Assembly (NCBI RefSeq): GCF_001884045.1
Contig: NZ_MACF01000070.1
Coordinates: 1 to 64,000, forward strand
DNA from: Bacillus mobilis
GTDB lineage: Bacteria; Bacillota; Bacilli; Bacillales; Bacillaceae_G
Direction: 5' to 3'
Length of the DNA: 64,000 nucleotides
Part shown: positions 17,075 through 26,255 of the stretch, one piece after another
Layout of the letters: the number at the start of each line of letters is the position of its first letter
Numbering within the stretch: position 1 is the first letter of the stretch
Position numbers and translations under genes: made by a program
The notes under the pieces: generated by a model
Seen by the model: the letters and a program-made list of their open reading frames with translations, nothing else
The model's database searches: none
Told to the model about the DNA's origin: nothing

Positions 17075-17281
17075 TTAGCGAGTATATCCGCCACCAAGTT
17101 GTTGTTCTGCCATCGCTACTAGACGTTTTGTAATTTCACCACCTACAGAACCGTTTGCACGTGAAGAAGTGTCAGCTCCAAGTTGTACACCAAACTCTTG
17201 TGCAATTTCATATTTCATTTGATCTAAAGCTGCTTGTGCTCCATGTGATGCTAATTGATTAGAATTACGATTTCTAGCCAT
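17075..17281 (-). CDS. Alpha/beta-type small acid-soluble spore protein
   Basis: 68 residues from the ATG at 17281 ([10 protein letters not shown]). AGGAGG lies 9 bases upstream; a TTG two codons earlier is less likely. It carries both SASP signatures: [10 protein letters not shown], where the GPR protease cuts at germination, and [20 protein letters not shown]. These proteins coat and protect spore DNA from UV and heat and are made in the forespore under sigma-G. I could not fix a clear sigma-G promoter in the 126-base upstream gap. It is a single-gene unit with its own terminator. Confidence 0.97.
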   Translation of the reverse strand: MARNRNSNQLASHGAQAALDQMKYEIAQEFGVQLGADTSSRANGSVGGEITKRLVAMAEQQLGGGYTR

Positions 17282-17365
17282 TACCAATCACCTCCTTATT
17301 TATATATAAATTGTGTTAAATTTTAATTTAAATACATGGTAATTTTTGGTTATTTGTATTTTTTA

Positions 17366-17394
17366 AAAAAGAGTCTCTACAATGAGAGACTCTT
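17366..17394 (-). terminator. Terminator of the asb operon
   Basis: AAGAGTCTCT / AGAGACTCTT stem with a 6-base loop and a following TTTT run on the minus strand, 14 bases after the asbF stop. Confidence 0.9.
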
Positions 17395-17407
17395 ACATCA
17401 TTTTATA

Positions 17408-18250
17408 TTAAGAAGTTACTACTTCTAAATTTCTATTTATTAATACTTTCATTTCTTCTTTTAATATATCTTTTGCATTATGTCCAAACCATTCGAGTGA
17501 AGCGAAATGATCAGTATCTCTCACTTCTTGAATAATCTCATCATAATTTACGATACCTTCAAATAATGGAACCATACCAATTCGACTTCCCGCTGCTGCA
17601 TATACATTATTAGGTTCAAACACATGTAAATAATCTGCTGACGATATATTCTTAAAATGGTAATGTTGTATCCACGGCTTTAGTCGATGGAAGCTGTCTA
17701 TTGGATTTGCTCCCGACTCCCATATATGAAGAAAATCCAGGTTTATTTTCAGATTCGGATGATCTACTTCACCTAATAATTCCAAAGTAGAAGGCAACGT
17801 ATCCGTTAATGTATTTGGATGTGTTTCTAAAAGTACATATATATTATGCTGAGCAAATACTTCACAAATGATGCGAATACGATTCACATACTCTTTTCTC
17901 TCCTGTTCCGAGAAATCACCGCTACCTTTTTGGCCAGCAAACGTACGAATTTTGTTCGTTTTAAACCAATCAGCTAGTATTGCAAGTTGTTCACATTTTT
18001 CTATCGTTTTTTCAAAATCTGCCGATAATGATATGTCTAAGTAATCACTTATCATTGTAATTTCCAAGTTTTTATTCTTTAAACAATTCAATTCTCGTTC
18101 TGTCGTTTCATACTCTTGCATATACAAATTTCGTGCATGAGTCCCCCACAATTCAATTCCTTCAAAAACGTTGTCATATGCAAATTGAACAATATCAGTA
18201 AATGAAATTAATTGATGACGAAAGGAAATAGTACATAATGAATATTTCAT
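17408..18250 (-). CDS. asbF: 3-dehydroshikimate dehydratase AsbF (petrobactin synthesis)
   Basis: 280 residues, a TIM-barrel of the xylose-isomerase-like/AP-endonuclease-2 class. It converts 3-dehydroshikimate to 3,4-dihydroxybenzoate, the unusual catechol of petrobactin. Expected metal ligands are present: E142 (LLETHP), D172 and H175 (NLDFLHIW), H198 (HYHF), E253 (SLEWFG). It is the last gene of asbABCDEF, 20-25 bases after asbE, and is followed by the operon terminator. The assignment rests on recognising the AsbF sequence and on operon position. Confidence 0.96.
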   Translation of the reverse strand: MKYSLCTISFRHQLISFTDIVQFAYDNVFEGIELWGTHARNLYMQEYETTERELNCLKNKNLEITMISDYLDISLSADFEKTIEKCEQLAILADWFKTNKIRTFAGQKGSGDFSEQERKEYVNRIRIICEVFAQHNIYVLLETHPNTLTDTLPSTLELLGEVDHPNLKINLDFLHIWESGANPIDSFHRLKPWIQHYHFKNISSADYLHVFEPNNVYAAAGSRIGMVPLFEGIVNYDEIIQEVRDTDHFASLEWFGHNAKDILKEEMKVLINRNLEVVTS

Positions 18251-18275
18251 AGGTTCGAACCTCCTTATCTTAAAT

Positions 18276-19271
18276 TCAGTTAGGTTTTTTAAATGCTAAG
18301 ACAGACTCGTTTATTTTCATTTCTTTCCATAATAAAAACTGTCTCTCTAATTCAACCTTTATTTGCAGTTCAATTGCATTCATTTCATCCAACTTTTCAA
18401 CAATTGCTAATAACATACCTTTATTATTCGTCATTGCCATTTTAATTGCACGATACTGTACATTTGTAAATCCTTGTACAATATCTTCTACCCGATCACA
18501 CCAATATTCAAACTCTTGCTCCGAATATTGCAACGTTTCACGGAAGTACGCAAAGGCATGTTCATAACTATATTTACGAATTGCAAGTACTGGTATTTGT
18601 TTGACTGCCGCTACAAGACTAGAAAGCGAATACCCTTCTTCTTCATTTGCCATTTTTATAATTAAATTTTTCAGCTCCATAGTCAATTCATTATCGTTTC
18701 TTTTGAAAGTTTCTATGAAATAACTCGCTACCATTTCTTCTGTTGGCTCCTGAATTTCTTCTATATCAATGAAATACCCTCCGCCAAATGGGTTATCTCG
18801 AACAGAGTGAAGTACTTTTTCTCTTTCCATATTCCCTTCCCAGCGAAAATCAGGATCTAGCATGAACCATTCTTCTTCTTTCTCTGTCTTCGATATCATT
18901 AAATAATGCGGAAACGGTTTTTGATGGAATTTATTTTCCCTCTCAGGTAATAGAGACATATCAACCATTACAATGACATAGCGATTTTCTGGCTTGTTTT
19001 CTACTAATTGTAAAAACGTTTCTACATTGCTATCCTTATCTTTTGCATGATCATACCATTCGTTCACTTTTACGCCATACAATTTTTCATACCATAATAA
19101 ATAATTATCGTGGTTAATATTTTCGGAGTGATACGAAATAATACCACCTTCTGTTATATCAAAATCTCCGTCCCATAATCCAAAATAAAAGGGACGAAAA
19201 TCTATATCGCTACGCCTTTTTATAATTTCACAAAAACAACTCACTAAACAGTGCACTTTAATTGAAGTCAT
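18276..19271 (-). CDS. asbE: Petrobactin biosynthesis protein AsbE
   Basis: 331 residues from the ATG at 19271 (MTSIKVHCLVSC). A GTG four codons earlier (19283) is in frame but only three bases from its AGGAAA. AsbE helps transfer the 3,4-dihydroxybenzoyl group from the carrier AsbD onto the primary amine of spermidine or spermidinyl-citrate. It contains DPDFRWEGN and NPFGGGYFIDIEE, which I recognise from AsbE but which belong to no broad family I can name. It lies between asbD and asbF on the same strand with short gaps. Confidence 0.92.
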   Translation of the reverse strand: MTSIKVHCLVSCFCEIIKRRSDIDFRPFYFGLWDGDFDITEGGIISYHSENINHDNYLLWYEKLYGVKVNEWYDHAKDKDSNVETFLQLVENKPENRYVIVMVDMSLLPERENKFHQKPFPHYLMISKTEKEEEWFMLDPDFRWEGNMEREKVLHSVRDNPFGGGYFIDIEEIQEPTEEMVASYFIETFKRNDNELTMELKNLIIKMANEEEGYSLSSLVAAVKQIPVLAIRKYSYEHAFAYFRETLQYSEQEFEYWCDRVEDIVQGFTNVQYRAIKMAMTNNKGMLLAIVEKLDEMNAIELQIKVELERQFLLWKEMKINESVLAFKKPN

Positions 19272-19315
19272 ATTCTCATCCACTTTCCTAAAGGCTAATT
19301 ATTTACATTTACTTC

Positions 19316-19570
19316 TTATACCGGTTGTAGCTCCTCCATAAAATCAAGTAAAGATCCTACAGTAAGAAACGCTTTTGGGTCTACCTCATCCTCTGGAACG
19401 CATAGCTTTACATCCATTTCTATGTATACTATAAGCTGTAACATCATTACCGAATCTATATATAAATCTTGGTTCAAACGCATCGTTTCTTCTAAATGCG
19501 TTACATTTTTTAGTTCCATTTTTTCTATCATAATTTTCAACACTTCATTTTTTAATATTTCACGTCTCAT
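19316..19570 (-). CDS. asbD: Aryl carrier protein AsbD
   Basis: 84 residues, a four-helix acyl/aryl carrier protein. The phosphopantetheine attachment serine is S40 in DLYIDSVMML. It carries 3,4-dihydroxybenzoate, loaded by AsbC, to the AsbE transfer step. Its ATG overlaps the asbC stop by 4 bases, a sign of translational coupling. A GGGAGAGG ribosome site lies inside the end of asbC. Confidence 0.94.
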   Translation of the reverse strand: MRREILKNEVLKIMIEKMELKNVTHLEETMRLNQDLYIDSVMMLQLIVYIEMDVKLCVPEDEVDPKAFLTVGSLLDFMEELQPV

Positions 19571-20805
19571 GTTGTAACCTCTCCCATCTCTAGTAACTTT
19601 CTACTTACTTTTCCAGTTTTATTTTTCGGAATTTCAGTTACACTTTCAATCTCATGCGGAACTTTATAAGCTGGTAAATGCTCCATACACCATTCTCTTA
19701 TTCGAACTGGATCAATATGAGAGATTACTTTCGCTTTCACTATTTCGCCCATCACGGGATGTTTCCCTCGATATACAATTGCCTCTTGAACACCTTCTAG
19801 TCGAAGCATCGTTTCTTCTACCTCTATCGGAAAGACTTTTAATCCTGAAACGTTAATCACATCATCCATGCGACCCATAAAATGAAGGCCATGCTCAGAT
19901 TTATAGCCCAAATCTTTCGTAAAAATTTCCTTATCGTTCATTTTCACTACGATTTCTTCAGGCATATTTTCATCTGAACCTATGTTTATACTCGCATGAG
20001 GTAGTGGATTCCCTAAATCTAAATGGCTTTTCATATCATGACATATACTAATACAACCTGCTTCAGAACATCCGTATTGTTGCATCATATATGTTGTCGT
20101 TTCTTTTAGTTTATAAAACAATGCTTCTGGCAAAGGCGCTCCTGACGTCATAATTTTATGAAACTGAAACGTTCCTTGCGGGAAACTCCCCATAATATGT
20201 AACATAAGTGGTACTGCATATATGATATGTTTTTCTGTATGGCGAACGATATTTAATGCGAATTTAGGGTTTTTATTCGTAATGATGATAGGTTTACTTC
20301 CCCTCGTAATTGCAGATAACGTACCACATATGAGTCCGTATGAATGTGAAACAGGAGCCATAACGATCGGCACTTCATCTACTTCACAGTTTAAAGCTTC
20401 ATTATAAGCAGTAATTTCTGTATCCACTTCCGTCCATGCTCTACGAATCAGTTTTGGTTCTCCGGTTGTTCCAGAACTATATTGCAATAAAGAGGGCTCT
20501 TCTAATAAAGCTTTCACTACTTCTAATTTCGTAAAATCGCTATATTCTTCATATAAAATTCCGATACAATTTGCACGCTTTGCCATTTCAATAGCCGTTT
20601 CTTTTGGCGTATCTTCATGTATAAGTAATACTGAGGCTTTCTTTTCTTTTAAGAAAAACACAAGCGTAATAATATCGAATGGATCTTTCAGACAAAGCGC
20701 AAATCTCTTTCCTTCTGCTTCTTGAAATTGTTCCATTTCCTCATAAACTTGTAATCTCAAATCAAAATCACTTTTGCTATACTCTTCTTTATTAACGATT
20801 AGCAT
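19567..20805 (-). CDS. asbC: 3,4-dihydroxybenzoate-AMP ligase AsbC
   Basis: 412 residues from the ATG at 20805, chosen because AGGGGGAA lies directly upstream; the open frame extends 30 codons further into asbB but without such a site. It is an adenylate-forming enzyme: phosphate loop LQYSSGTTGEPKLIRR (~residues 111-126), hinge GRMDDVINVSGLKV and the catalytic C-terminal lysine region KNKTGKVSRK. It activates 3,4-dihydroxybenzoate and loads it on AsbD. It overlaps asbB by 14 bases and asbD by 4, so translation of the three is probably coupled. Confidence 0.95.
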   Translation of the reverse strand: MLIVNKEEYSKSDFDLRLQVYEEMEQFQEAEGKRFALCLKDPFDIITLVFFLKEKKASVLLIHEDTPKETAIEMAKRANCIGILYEEYSDFTKLEVVKALLEEPSLLQYSSGTTGEPKLIRRAWTEVDTEITAYNEALNCEVDEVPIVMAPVSHSYGLICGTLSAITRGSKPIIITNKNPKFALNIVRHTEKHIIYAVPLMLHIMGSFPQGTFQFHKIMTSGAPLPEALFYKLKETTTYMMQQYGCSEAGCISICHDMKSHLDLGNPLPHASINIGSDENMPEEIVVKMNDKEIFTKDLGYKSEHGLHFMGRMDDVINVSGLKVFPIEVEETMLRLEGVQEAIVYRGKHPVMGEIVKAKVISHIDPVRIREWCMEHLPAYKVPHEIESVTEIPKNKTGKVSRKLLEMGEVTT

Positions 20806-22624
20806 AATTTCCCCCTGTAACAACTGATTTTTGTTTGTTAAGTTGTCTTGCTCTATACAATGGATTTGGAACTTCATGAACGAGCGATTCCACATCCATA
20901 TATAATCGACGCTTCGTTAATTGCTCAGCATAAAATGTAGGAGTGTATAGCTGAATACTTTCAAATCTCTCTTTCAAGTGTGGATATTTTCTAAAATGAT
21001 TTTCAATTGCTTCGACCACTATCATCCAAAAATTTTCTTCTTTCCAATCATATTCATCCGCAAATACGAAAGCTAATTCTCCTACATTAAATAAGAACAG
21101 TGCATCTAATACCATCTCTTGTAAACATTCAATACGATCCATTTCAAAGAAATCATTCATTTTTCCATTCGCATACGTTTTATGCATTTTAGTAAAGTCC
21201 GGACATTTAGCAACTTCTTTTAAGAATGGACGATAATACTCAAGTCCTTCATGGAAATCCTTTAATGCAATACGGACAGGTAGCCCTTCTTTATGAACTA
21301 AAACCATATTTTGTCCGTGTGATTCTAATGCCAGCCCATGCTCTACAACAAGATGTATAACTGGAATGATCGCTTTTTGAATCAGTAATCGTAGCCAATT
21401 TTCTATCCCATATTTGTTTAACCACGTATCAATAACTGGTGTACCGTCTTTCTCTTTTGCATATAAGCCGTTAAAAGGAACCGCATCCTCTTGCTCATCT
21501 AAATGAAGATGAACACTCTCACGCCAAATGCATCCTAATGAACCATATGTGGCTTTCTTATTCGTATCATACGTTACACTCGAAAATTCTTTTAACAAAA
21601 TGACGCGTGATTCATCCGTTAAATAAGAATCCCGACTTACGATATCACTTAACCAATTCGATATAGCTGGTGCACTCACAACTGAATATGGTTTCAGCGT
21701 ACGGAGTGTTGAAGTGTTAAGTATGTTCAGCGATAACTTTACATATGGTCTCTTTGGATGCGTAACATTTCTTAACGTCCTCATTGATTGTTGCGCACAA
21801 TAATCATCGGCTGATTTTCCTAAATAAATAATATTTTTACCCTGTATATGATCAGCATAATTCGGAATAATAAAGTTTTCCCACTGCCACGGATGCACTG
21901 GAATGAATACATACTGTTCCGGGTTACATCCTAAACTTCGAATATTCTTCATATATTCTTCTATTTTTTGCTCACCAATTTCTTCTTTTAAAGTATCACC
22001 GTATATCACTTCATTTTCATAACCTACAGCCGCATATTTCTTATGCGCTGCAATCCATATGAGTTTTATTGGCCTCATAAATTCATATCCATATTGAAAA
22101 TTGTCACGATATTGAAATCCAATGCGTGCTTTATAGCTAGGATGATATGGATGACCGTCTATTAAATGGCCTTCAAAGTCATCGTACGATTTTTGAGTAT
22201 ATTCCACCTTATTATGTCTTTCATATTGTGCAATCGTATCTTTAAGTATCGTTTGCTCTAATTCATGAATGAAAGAATCTAATTTCGTTTGTTCCACGTT
22301 AACAACTCGAAAAACTTCTTCCAAAAATTGCGAGACTGATTGTATTTCTTGTTGTTCCTCTTGAACTCTTACAATTAATGACTCTATAGAGATACGTCCA
22401 AATGTCATTCGTTCTCTTCCGTAACATTTATACGTGACACTTTTGTTGTCTTCATCAAGTCCTTGTATAAGAAAAAGAATTTGTTCTTCGTTTTCAATGC
22501 GAACTGGCGTAATGATCCCCTCATAAATTAACGACTCTACTAATTGACGTAACACCCTTTTTCGCACTGAAATGTAATCTTCTGATTGGAGCGCCTTCAA
22601 AATTTTCGTATGATACATGTCCAC
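20792..22624 (-). CDS. asbB: NRPS-independent siderophore synthetase AsbB
   Basis: About 610 residues, an IucA/IucC-family synthetase. AsbB condenses a second spermidine (or 3,4-dihydroxybenzoyl-spermidine) with the citrate intermediate made by AsbA. Family motifs include GHPYHPSYKARIGF, the ATP-site KLSLNILNTSTLRTL, and HGLALESHGQNM near the C-terminal FhuF-like part. The start is uncertain: the frame opens at an ATG (22642), but GGAGGGGG best serves a GTG at 22624 or the ATG at 22618. It lies 65 bases after asbA and overlaps asbC. Confidence 0.93.
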   Translation of the reverse strand: MDMYHTKILKALQSEDYISVRKRVLRQLVESLIYEGIITPVRIENEEQILFLIQGLDEDNKSVTYKCYGRERMTFGRISIESLIVRVQEEQQEIQSVSQFLEEVFRVVNVEQTKLDSFIHELEQTILKDTIAQYERHNKVEYTQKSYDDFEGHLIDGHPYHPSYKARIGFQYRDNFQYGYEFMRPIKLIWIAAHKKYAAVGYENEVIYGDTLKEEIGEQKIEEYMKNIRSLGCNPEQYVFIPVHPWQWENFIIPNYADHIQGKNIIYLGKSADDYCAQQSMRTLRNVTHPKRPYVKLSLNILNTSTLRTLKPYSVVSAPAISNWLSDIVSRDSYLTDESRVILLKEFSSVTYDTNKKATYGSLGCIWRESVHLHLDEQEDAVPFNGLYAKEKDGTPVIDTWLNKYGIENWLRLLIQKAIIPVIHLVVEHGLALESHGQNMVLVHKEGLPVRIALKDFHEGLEYYRPFLKEVAKCPDFTKMHKTYANGKMNDFFEMDRIECLQEMVLDALFLFNVGELAFVFADEYDWKEENFWMIVVEAIENHFRKYPHLKERFESIQLYTPTFYAEQLTKRRLYMDVESLVHEVPNPLYRARQLNKQKSVVTGGNYANR

Positions 22625-22689
22625 CGTTATTACCCCCTCCATCTTACGAGAAATACCATTATTTGTATTACGTGAAATTTTAACGCTAT

Positions 22690-24498
22690 TTATGAACGAA
22701 CAGCCACTTCTCTAACGAGCGGATTCTGTACCTGTACGTAAATTGCTTGTTCTAATGGATTACTTAACTCATCGACATCAAAAAATCTCGTTAATAAATT
22801 TGCTTTACATGCCAACTTATCCTCTTCCAACAATTCTCTTAAAAAGGTAGAAGGTTCACGGTTATAAGGAAGGAACGATTCAAGTACAGATCTTAATTCA
22901 GAGAGAAGAATTTCCTCCTTAATTAATCCTGCTGTGCCAAAACCGTTAATGAGGCCAAACATATGATTGAAAATTAAATAGTAACGAAATCTTTCATCTA
23001 CAATATAATCGTCATATAGATTTCCAGTACGTTCTCCAATACCAGTTAACTCCTTATTAAGCACTTCTTTCATTGAATTGCAGAAATAAAAACCTTGATT
23101 ATCACGGAAATAATATTTGACCGGATAACCGTCCTTTAGCTGAACAACACTATTTTGCTGATGAGCTTCTAATGCAACGCCATACTGTAAGTACATCCAT
23201 ACCATCGGCTTTAAAGAAATATTCATATATCGTCTAAACCACTCTAAACTTACTTCTTCGCAGCTTCTACTTTCTACATCTGCTAGTTGATGAATAATAT
23301 TCGATAAACGAGTACGTTCTCCAGGTATAGCGTCTTGAACTAGTCCAGCAATTAATGTAGCGTCATTTGCATGTTCTCTATAAAAAGGATTTTCTCGTAT
23401 TATTACTTCAAATCCAGATTCTTCTGCTCCGTAATTTAATGTAATAAATGCTGGATCACAAATAAAATCAAAACCCGGAAACTTTTCTAACACTTCACCA
23501 ATCGCTGTATTTAGCATTTCCTTTCCTTCCAGACCACTTTCTAGTTCCTTCAATTTGTTAATGCGCATTGAATTTGTTACTTTTACTGGAAATGAAAACT
23601 TAAGCATGTATTTTGAGTAGGGATGATATAGCGTCCTAAGTGATGATGTTGCCATATAATACTTACCGGCCGGACCGATATACTCAAGTACTCCTTGATC
23701 TATCCAATCCTGTACGTAAGATTGGTGTAATAGCCATTCTGCCTGAAGCGGATGAATTGGAAGTAATGAATATTCATCTTCCTTACAATATTTCGATATA
23801 AATTCCTGACTCACCATCTCATCATTACATAACTCTTCTTTTAGAATTACTGTTGTAGAATCAAATAATAATGATTTTTCCTTTACTATACTTTTATGTG
23901 CCCTAAAATAATGAAGCTGACATTCTCCTTTTAATTCTGGAGAATACATTGCGCTTTTCCATTCCAAAATACCTTGTCTACTCTTTGGGGTTGGATGAGT
24001 TAAATGTCCAAATAATAATGATTGCTCCGCCTCTATAAAGGATGTATGGAAACCATATAATTTTGATGTTTCTTCTATCCGTCCCTTTAAAAAAACTTCA
24101 ATATTTTGACAACTTCGAATGACACGGACCATAAGTTCAGCGGGATTTGTACCATCCCCATAATTCATAGACATTTCTTTTATTAAAAACGTAATAACAG
24201 TAACGTAATCTGCTTTTATAACATTCTTATTTTCTCCCATTTGATAATAAAATTGTTCTCCAAACAAATGGCGATCTGTTGCTGATTTATATATAACTTC
24301 TCCATACAAAGTAACGTTCTGCGCCGATAGCCGACAATATAAATATGTGGGGACTATATCTCTATTCAACGTATTACTGAAGATACTTTTCATTTTTTCA
24401 TCCTCTGTAATCCATTCTCCACTCCCTGTTTCCCTTAAATAACAGTTTAAAAAACTTTGTAATGTTGCATGTTCTGCGATTTGTTTCGCATGCTGCAT
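22690..24498 (-). CDS. asbA: NRPS-independent siderophore synthetase AsbA
   Basis: 602 residues, the first gene of the petrobactin operon, an IucA/IucC-type synthetase. It adenylates citrate and joins it to spermidine. Family motifs: GHLTHPTPKSRQG, LPIHPLQAEW, the ATP-site KLSF-like KFSFPVKVTNSMRINKL, and GVALEAHQQNSVV. An AGAGGAGG ribosome site lies 6 bases before the ATG. A 50-base double Fur-box dyad (24551-24600) lies 53 bases upstream, so iron starvation should induce the operon. Confidence 0.96.
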   Translation of the reverse strand: MQHAKQIAEHATLQSFLNCYLRETGSGEWITEDEKMKSIFSNTLNRDIVPTYLYCRLSAQNVTLYGEVIYKSATDRHLFGEQFYYQMGENKNVIKADYVTVITFLIKEMSMNYGDGTNPAELMVRVIRSCQNIEVFLKGRIEETSKLYGFHTSFIEAEQSLLFGHLTHPTPKSRQGILEWKSAMYSPELKGECQLHYFRAHKSIVKEKSLLFDSTTVILKEELCNDEMVSQEFISKYCKEDEYSLLPIHPLQAEWLLHQSYVQDWIDQGVLEYIGPAGKYYMATSSLRTLYHPYSKYMLKFSFPVKVTNSMRINKLKELESGLEGKEMLNTAIGEVLEKFPGFDFICDPAFITLNYGAEESGFEVIIRENPFYREHANDATLIAGLVQDAIPGERTRLSNIIHQLADVESRSCEEVSLEWFRRYMNISLKPMVWMYLQYGVALEAHQQNSVVQLKDGYPVKYYFRDNQGFYFCNSMKEVLNKELTGIGERTGNLYDDYIVDERFRYYLIFNHMFGLINGFGTAGLIKEEILLSELRSVLESFLPYNREPSTFLRELLEEDKLACKANLLTRFFDVDELSNPLEQAIYVQVQNPLVREVAVRS

Positions 24499-24550
24499 AT
24501 TGGTCCTCCTCTTTATATTAAAGCTATCGAAATTTTATATAATAAACAAC

Positions 24551-24600
24551 AATTGAATATCGTTATCAATTATGATTCTAATTGATAATGATATTCAATT
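24551..24600 (-). promoter_or_regulatory. Double Fur box of the asb operon
   Basis: AATTGAATATCGTTATCAATT (24551-24571) and AATTGATAATGATATTCAATT (24580-24600) form a 21-bp inverted repeat with a single mismatch. Each arm contains a Fur 7-1-7-like core (TGATAAYGATATTCA). It lies 53-102 bases before asbA, overlapping the likely promoter. Fur-iron repression is inferred from the motif and from the siderophore genes behind it. Confidence 0.88.
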
Positions 24601-24752
24601 CAATAGTATATTTCAGAATTTTTTTATCTAATTTAATTTTTCTTGTTTTCTCTATTTTCTTTAATCTAGTTAAAAATACACGAAAAAAATACTCAATTTC
24701 AAACTACATACTTACTTTTTTCATTAGTAATCCCCTTCAAAATAGTTAAACA

Positions 24753-24784
24753 AAAGAGGTATACCTTAATTGGTATACCTCTTT
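24753..24784 (-). terminator. Terminator of the GNAT gene
   Basis: AAAGAGGTATACC / GGTATACCTCTTT perfect 13-bp arms with a 6-base loop, just after the GNAT stop on the minus strand. Confidence 0.9.
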
Positions 24785-24796
24785 CAAACAATAAGT

Positions 24797-25321
24797 TTAC
24801 ATAATAATATTATTTATATTTCTCCAACAATACGCTGTTTCTTCTATATTTAGTTTCTCTAAAAATTTCGTGTCAATTTTTTCTGGATTAAATTTTTCAT
24901 AAAACTTTTTAGAAGGATTATTCGTGACAACCCATACTAAAAGTGATTGCATATCATTGTTTATACATTCCGATAGTAAAGCTTGAAATAACTTTTGTCC
25001 TATTTTCATTCCTTGATACTCTTGTAAAAGGTAAATCGCATATAATTCTCCATCACAATTATATGTACCAGTTCTTTCTGCTCCTCCATCGATGAATCCA
25101 ACTATTTCTCCATTTAACGTTTCTGCTACAAATCTATATTGGTATTTATCTTCTCGTTGAAAAATATTTCCCCATTGTTTTTCCCGTTGCTCATATGTTA
25201 TATTTTTTAAAATTTCGTCGGGAAATATCCCTTTATACGTTGTTTTCCAGCTATCAGCATGTACTTTTGCTATACCTGGTATATCATCTTTTATCGCTCT
25301 TCTAATATGTATTTCCATCAT
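24797..25321 (-). CDS. GNAT-family N-acetyltransferase
   Basis: 174 residues. The GNAT fold is evident: IHIRRAIKDDIPGIAKVHAD at the N-terminus, then the acetyl-CoA pyrophosphate loop around YLLQEYQGMKIGQKLFQALL (motif A Q-x-x-G-x-G/A), and VWVVTNNPSKKFYEKF. The acceptor substrate is unknown. The gene stands alone upstream of the asb promoter region, with its own terminator. Either of two adjacent ATGs after GGGGAG could be the start. Confidence 0.9.
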   Translation of the reverse strand: MMEIHIRRAIKDDIPGIAKVHADSWKTTYKGIFPDEILKNITYEQREKQWGNIFQREDKYQYRFVAETLNGEIVGFIDGGAERTGTYNCDGELYAIYLLQEYQGMKIGQKLFQALLSECINNDMQSLLVWVVTNNPSKKFYEKFNPEKIDTKFLEKLNIEETAYCWRNINNIIM

Positions 25322-25375
25322 TTCTCCCCTTTTTATTCACCATTATATCAATTTCTTTCCTTAAAAATCCAAATT

Positions 25376-25408
25376 AAAAAAGAGTGAATTTTCACTTCAC
25401 TCTTTTTT
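25376..25408 (-). terminator. Terminator of the MgtC-like gene
   Basis: AAAAAGAGTGAA / TTCACTCTTTTTT stem with a 7-base loop and a T run on the minus strand, shortly after the stop at 25416. Confidence 0.88.
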
Positions 25409-25415
25409 ATCACTA

Positions 25416-26096
25416 TTATCTACTTTCCACTTCAACTGAAACTACTCGATCAATCTCTTTTAGGGAACTATATAACTCCGTCGTATACAAGTCTTCTGGA
25501 GCTAAAATAACCATCTCAAGTTGCTGAAATGCTCCACTATCTATATCTTTAATTTTCACTCGTTTCACATGCATACCTAAATTTTTGATTTGCTTAAATA
25601 TACCATCTAACTCATGATGCTCTTTTACAGTAATTTTTATAGATAAATCCTTTTGTCTTAATGAATACGGACCTGCGATTTTCACAAGTTGCGGAAGTAC
25701 GTTAATTGCTAAAATAATTAAAATCATAGCAACCGTCGCTTGTAAATAAAATCCCGCCCCAATTGCTATACCTAAAGCTGAAGCAGCCCACACCATAGAA
25801 GCTGTCGTTAATCCGGAAATAACGTCATTACTTCTTCGTAAAATAACACCCGCTCCAAGAAAACCAATACCACTCACAATTTGAGCAGCTAGACGCATTG
25901 GATCCATATTTGTGTGCCCTGGAACAGAATATACATGTACGGCTTCAATTGAAACCATCGTAATTAAACAACTTGCTACAGAAATAACCATACTTGTTTT
26001 CACACCAAGCGGTTTATTCTTTAGCTGCCTATCTATCCCGATGAATAATCCTAAAAAGAGTGCTAAACCTAATTTGAGTAAAAATTCATATGACAT
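25416..26096 (-). CDS. MgtC/SapB-family membrane protein
   Basis: 226 residues. Four to five hydrophobic segments occupy the first ~145 residues, with the MgtC signatures GLFIGIDRQLKNKPLGVKTS, GIGFLGAGVILRR and GLTTASMVWAASALGIAIGAG. The C-terminal ~85 residues form a soluble ACT-like domain. MgtC proteins act in low-magnesium and acid adaptation and, in pathogens, in survival in macrophages; enzymatic activity is not established. There is no room for a long Mg2+ riboswitch in the upstream gap. Single gene with its own terminator. Confidence 0.9.
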   Translation of the reverse strand: MSYEFLLKLGLALFLGLFIGIDRQLKNKPLGVKTSMVISVASCLITMVSIEAVHVYSVPGHTNMDPMRLAAQIVSGIGFLGAGVILRRSNDVISGLTTASMVWAASALGIAIGAGFYLQATVAMILIILAINVLPQLVKIAGPYSLRQKDLSIKITVKEHHELDGIFKQIKNLGMHVKRVKIKDIDSGAFQQLEMVILAPEDLYTTELYSSLKEIDRVVSVEVESR

Positions 26097-26191
26097 ATTT
26101 CCATTCTCCTTACTTTACAATGTTTCCCTTGGAATAATTCACTATAACTCTTTTATGATATCAATTCCAGCCTTTTCTATTCATTTAACGT

Positions 26192-26235
26192 AAAAAGCCG
26201 AAAAAACATTTGTAACGATGTTTCTCCGGCTTTTT
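26192..26235 (-). terminator. Terminator of the deacetylase-ykyA unit
   Basis: AAAAAGCCG / CGGCTTTTT outer stem with an inner AACAT / ATGTT stem. It ends in T on the minus strand, 20 bases after the YkyA-like stop. Confidence 0.85.
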
Positions 26236-26255
26236 ATTATGCGTAAGGTTCTTCT

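Noticed and set aside
24600-24720. Possible CRISPR-like or tandem repeat in the AT-rich asb upstream region
   Set aside because: Only AT-rich simple sequence and the Fur dyad; no regularly spaced repeats.
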